Assembly (NCBI GenBank): GCA_020433835.1
Contig: JAGRBY010000085.1
Span: forward strand, 1 to 17,404
Length of the DNA: 17,404 bases
Direction of reading: 5' to 3'
Origin: Anaerolineae bacterium
Lineage (GTDB): Bacteria > Chloroflexota > Anaerolineae > 4572-78 > J111
The notes under the pieces: model-generated
Told to the model about the DNA's origin: nothing
Database searches by the model: none
Seen by the model: the letters and a program-made list of their open reading frames with translations, nothing else
In this document: positions 15,175 to 17,404 of the stretch, one piece after another
How the letters are laid out: each line of letters starts with the position of its first letter
How positions within the stretch are numbered: the first letter of the stretch is position 1
Position numbers and translations under genes: made by a program

Positions 15175-16608
15175 ATGTCTTCCGACCAAGATCACAAGCC
15201 GGTAACAGCCTTACTGGAACAGGCCCTCAAACAGTGGCACCGTGAGACGGAGCCTCTGGCTCTGGATGAAGTGCTACCATTTCTCACCCGCCAGACAAAA
15301 GCAGGTTGGTCGGGCAGTCTTCCCCCTCTGGATCATCAGGTGGTTAACCAACTCTTGTTTAATTTATTGGAGAATTTGGCGGCGGAAGATGCCGTTGCCG
15401 CCGCCCTTCTACGCCGCCGTTATATAGATGATGAGACTGGTTTTGCTGTGGCTAATTCGCTAGGTATCTCTGAAAGTGCGTTTTATCGCCAGCGTCGAGA
15501 TGCTCTGACGGCCTTAACAGACACCGCTTTGGCTCACGAAACGCAAATTCGCTCAAAGTATATCGCCCGTTTGGAGGATCGCTTAGAGACGCCTTCGTAT
15601 CAGAAATTGTTTGGCTTAAACGCGCTTCGTACCCGTTTGGGTAAGTTACTATGCGCTCGCTCCGATATTCGGCTGGTGTGTCTAACCGGCATTGGCGGCA
15701 TCGGCAAAACCTCGTTGGCTAATGCTTTGGCCCGACAGGCCATCGCCCGCGGTTGTTTTGAGGAAGTAGCCTGGGTAAGTGCTCGCCAGCAGTGGTTTGC
15801 CCCTTGGGGAGAAATCCAAGAAACAGATCGACCAGCCCTAACCGGGCAGGATTTACTGGTGGCCCTAAACCAGCAGCTAAGTGAAACGCCTGTTCCTCCC
15901 CGCCCTGCCGATGAACTCTTGGCGGCGCTTAAAGGGCGATTGCAAAATCGCCCGCATCTGATTATTTTGGACAATCTGGAAACAGCCGCCGATTACCAGG
16001 AACTCTTTCCTCTCCTACATGAGTTGAGCCAATGGGCCTGGATTTTGCTGACCAGCCGGATAGTTGTCCACGAGCAGCCTTATCTGCATCTCACCAACCT
16101 CACCGAACTATCTCCAACCGATGCCGAATATCTAATCCGCGATGAAGCGCGACGCCGGGGTATTACCGATCTGGCCGAAGCTTCACCTGATCTTATCGAG
16201 CAAATTTATGCTATTGCCGGAGGCAATCCCCTGGCCCTGAAGCTAATTATTGGTCAAGTTCACCTCCGGTCGCTATCTACGATTTTAACGGACTTGAAAG
16301 AGGCACGGGGGAAAAAGGTTGAAGCCTTATATGAATTTGTTTATCATCAAGCCTGGCAGCTCCTCGATAATACGGCTCAGCAGGTTCTGGTGGCTATGCC
16401 GCTGGTCGCGGCTCCGGGAATAACTTTGGAGCATCTGGCCGGGATTAGTGAGGTCCCTTATGATGCATTGAGCCATGCACTCGATCTGCTCATCCAACTG
16501 TCGCTGGTTCAGGTGGGAGGGACTTTACAAGAACGTCGCTTCTATATTCATCGACTGACCGAGACATTTTTACATAAACAGGTGACAAAGTGGACACAGC
16601 AGCCTTAG
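15175..16608 (+). CDS. STAND NTPase (NB-ARC) with N-terminal HTH
   Basis: 477 residues. The N-terminal region (about 40-115) ends in a sigma-region-4-like HTH: RRRYIDD, then VANSLGISESAFYRQRRDAL (about 92-111). A nucleotide-binding STAND core follows: Walker A GIGGIGKTSLA (172-182), Walker B HLIILDN (261-267), LLTSR (291-295, the sensor/RNBS-B position) and GNPLAL (350-355, equivalent to GLPLA). A winged-helix domain covers about 395-470. STAND proteins are ATP-driven switches that oligomerise on sensing a signal; the HTH suggests either transcription control or protein contact. The usual C-terminal repeat sensor is missing and is encoded by the next gene. The ATG at 15175 has AAGGA 5 nt upstream (15165-15169); a longer frame from TTG at 15070 has no such site and lacks family-like sequence. 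It is divergent from the kinase operon and may regulate it. Confidence 0.88.
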   Translation: MSSDQDHKPVTALLEQALKQWHRETEPLALDEVLPFLTRQTKAGWSGSLPPLDHQVVNQLLFNLLENLAAEDAVAAALLRRRYIDDETGFAVANSLGISESAFYRQRRDALTALTDTALAHETQIRSKYIARLEDRLETPSYQKLFGLNALRTRLGKLLCARSDIRLVCLTGIGGIGKTSLANALARQAIARGCFEEVAWVSARQQWFAPWGEIQETDRPALTGQDLLVALNQQLSETPVPPRPADELLAALKGRLQNRPHLIILDNLETAADYQELFPLLHELSQWAWILLTSRIVVHEQPYLHLTNLTELSPTDAEYLIRDEARRRGITDLAEASPDLIEQIYAIAGGNPLALKLIIGQVHLRSLSTILTDLKEARGKKVEALYEFVYHQAWQLLDNTAQQVLVAMPLVAAPGITLEHLAGISEVPYDALSHALDLLIQLSLVQVGGTLQERRFYIHRLTETFLHKQVTKWTQQP

Positions 16609-17404
16609 GTCCAAGTGGTCAACCTTGGTCACAACATTTTCGTCATTTGGTCATTGCTAACAGCCGCTATTGGCTGCGCTGTGCTAAAAAGGATCTAAAC
16701 GCCCTGCGCGGGGAAACCCCACAAATATTGCAGGGGTTGACCTATGCCCTCATCCTCCCTGATGCCTGGGCGTCTGCTCGTGAGCTTATTGTGTATCTTA
16801 GTCCGACTATGATTCGGCAAGGCCAGGTAAAATCGTGGGAAGCAATTTTGCAAAAGAGTATTAATGCCAGCATCACAGCCAATGATAAGGTGGAGATTGA
16901 GCTTCGGCAGCAATTAGGTACGCTCTACCGGCTTCAAGGGCGATTGGTAGAGGCCGAGCATTGCTTACACGAGGCCCTAAGCTTATGCCATTCTGATTAC
17001 CCGCAAAGCCCTTATTGGTCGGTACTTACCCAATTGGCCCTGGTTGCACGCTTATTAGCCCACCACGATGAGGCACTGCGCTTGGCTCAACAAGTTATGG
17101 CGAGAACAGACTTACCTGCTACAATTAAAGCCGAGGCTCTTAATGTAAAAGGGTTGGTCGCTTATGATCAACGGCAGTGGGAAACCGCTCTATCCTGTTT
17201 TGAGCAGGCTTTGGCCCTCTACCGGTCAACAGAAGAGACTTACCAAATAGCCCGTCTGCTGACAAACCGTGGAGTAGTGTTCCAACGAGAAGGCCGTTGG
17301 GATGAAGCTGAAGCCAGTTACCAAGAAGCGATCCAGACCTTTCAGAACACGGATGATCAAACCGAACAATTTAAGGCCGTGATGAACCTGGGCAATATAT
17401 TCTT
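16590..17404 (+). CDS. TPR-repeat protein, truncated by the window edge
   Basis: An open frame of 271 codons runs to the window end without a stop. The GTG at 16590, with AGGTGAC just upstream (from 16580), overlaps the STAND gene by 19 nt in another frame. An in-frame TAA at 16575-16577 shows that the frame cannot extend further left. From about residue 104 onward helix pairs form tetratricopeptide repeats: LGTLYRLQGRLVEAEHCLHEAL, LALVARLLAHHDEALRLAQQ, KGLVAYDQRQWETALSCFEQAL, RGVVFQREGRWDEAEASYQEAI, and the start of another. TPR arrays bind proteins and form the sensor part of many STAND regulators. Here the sensor is a separate polypeptide translated by coupling, or the STAND gene was split by a frameshift. 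The pair is expected to act together. Confidence 0.85.
   Translation, partial: MDTAALGPSGQPWSQHFRHLVIANSRYWLRCAKKDLNALRGETPQILQGLTYALILPDAWASARELIVYLSPTMIRQGQVKSWEAILQKSINASITANDKVEIELRQQLGTLYRLQGRLVEAEHCLHEALSLCHSDYPQSPYWSVLTQLALVARLLAHHDEALRLAQQVMARTDLPATIKAEALNVKGLVAYDQRQWETALSCFEQALALYRSTEETYQIARLLTNRGVVFQREGRWDEAEASYQEAIQTFQNTDDQTEQFKAVMNLGNIF

Overview
The window looks like chromosomal DNA from a Chloroflexota bacterium, probably Anaerolineae-like. That is an inference from style, not a database match. The pointers are lipoproteins with long Thr/Pro/Ser spacers carrying LGFP-type or beta-propeller domains, an HTH + NB-ARC (STAND) regulator paired with a TPR protein, and an APH-like kinase of a kind common in that phylum. 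No rRNA, tRNA, CRISPR array or intact insertion sequence was seen.

Layout. Positions 1-1054 hold no convincing gene: an imperfect palindrome (24-123), a block of AT-rich tandem repeats with a 20-nt inner period (365-640), and a stretch of degenerate repeats and G-runs (641-1054). Positions 1055-14758 hold nine genes, all on the minus strand and tightly packed (mostly 0-42 nt apart, one gap of 75 nt), so they read as one operon transcribed from right to left. In order: a small DJ-1/PfpI-like protein without the usual nucleophilic Cys; a large protein with an active-looking APH-type kinase domain followed by a degenerate second copy; a Lys-rich coiled-coil protein; a Cys/His-motif protein with two membrane helices; a small Ig-like protein with a C-terminal segment resembling an effector-associated (death-like) domain; a zinc-ribbon, single-span membrane protein with a propeller-like exterior; and three lipoproteins (LGFP-like, LamG + propeller, LGFP-like with a poly-Asp tail).

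Positions 14759-15174 form a divergent intergenic region with a plausible sigma-70 promoter and a palindrome for the rightward genes. From 15175 rightward come an HTH + NB-ARC STAND NTPase and, overlapping it by 19 nt in another frame, a TPR protein that runs off the window edge. This last gene is open to the edge and starts with GTG.

How they may work together (inference): the minus-strand operon runs from cytoplasmic proteins (DJ-1-like, kinase/pseudokinase, coiled coil) through membrane proteins to surface lipoproteins, as expected for one envelope-spanning machine or signalling system. The kinase and the EAD-like adaptor resemble parts of the STAND/ternary conflict systems described in multicellular bacteria, but no vWA, MoxR, VMAP, protease or nuclease is visible here. 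The function of the set is unknown, and it is the best candidate for an undescribed system in this window.
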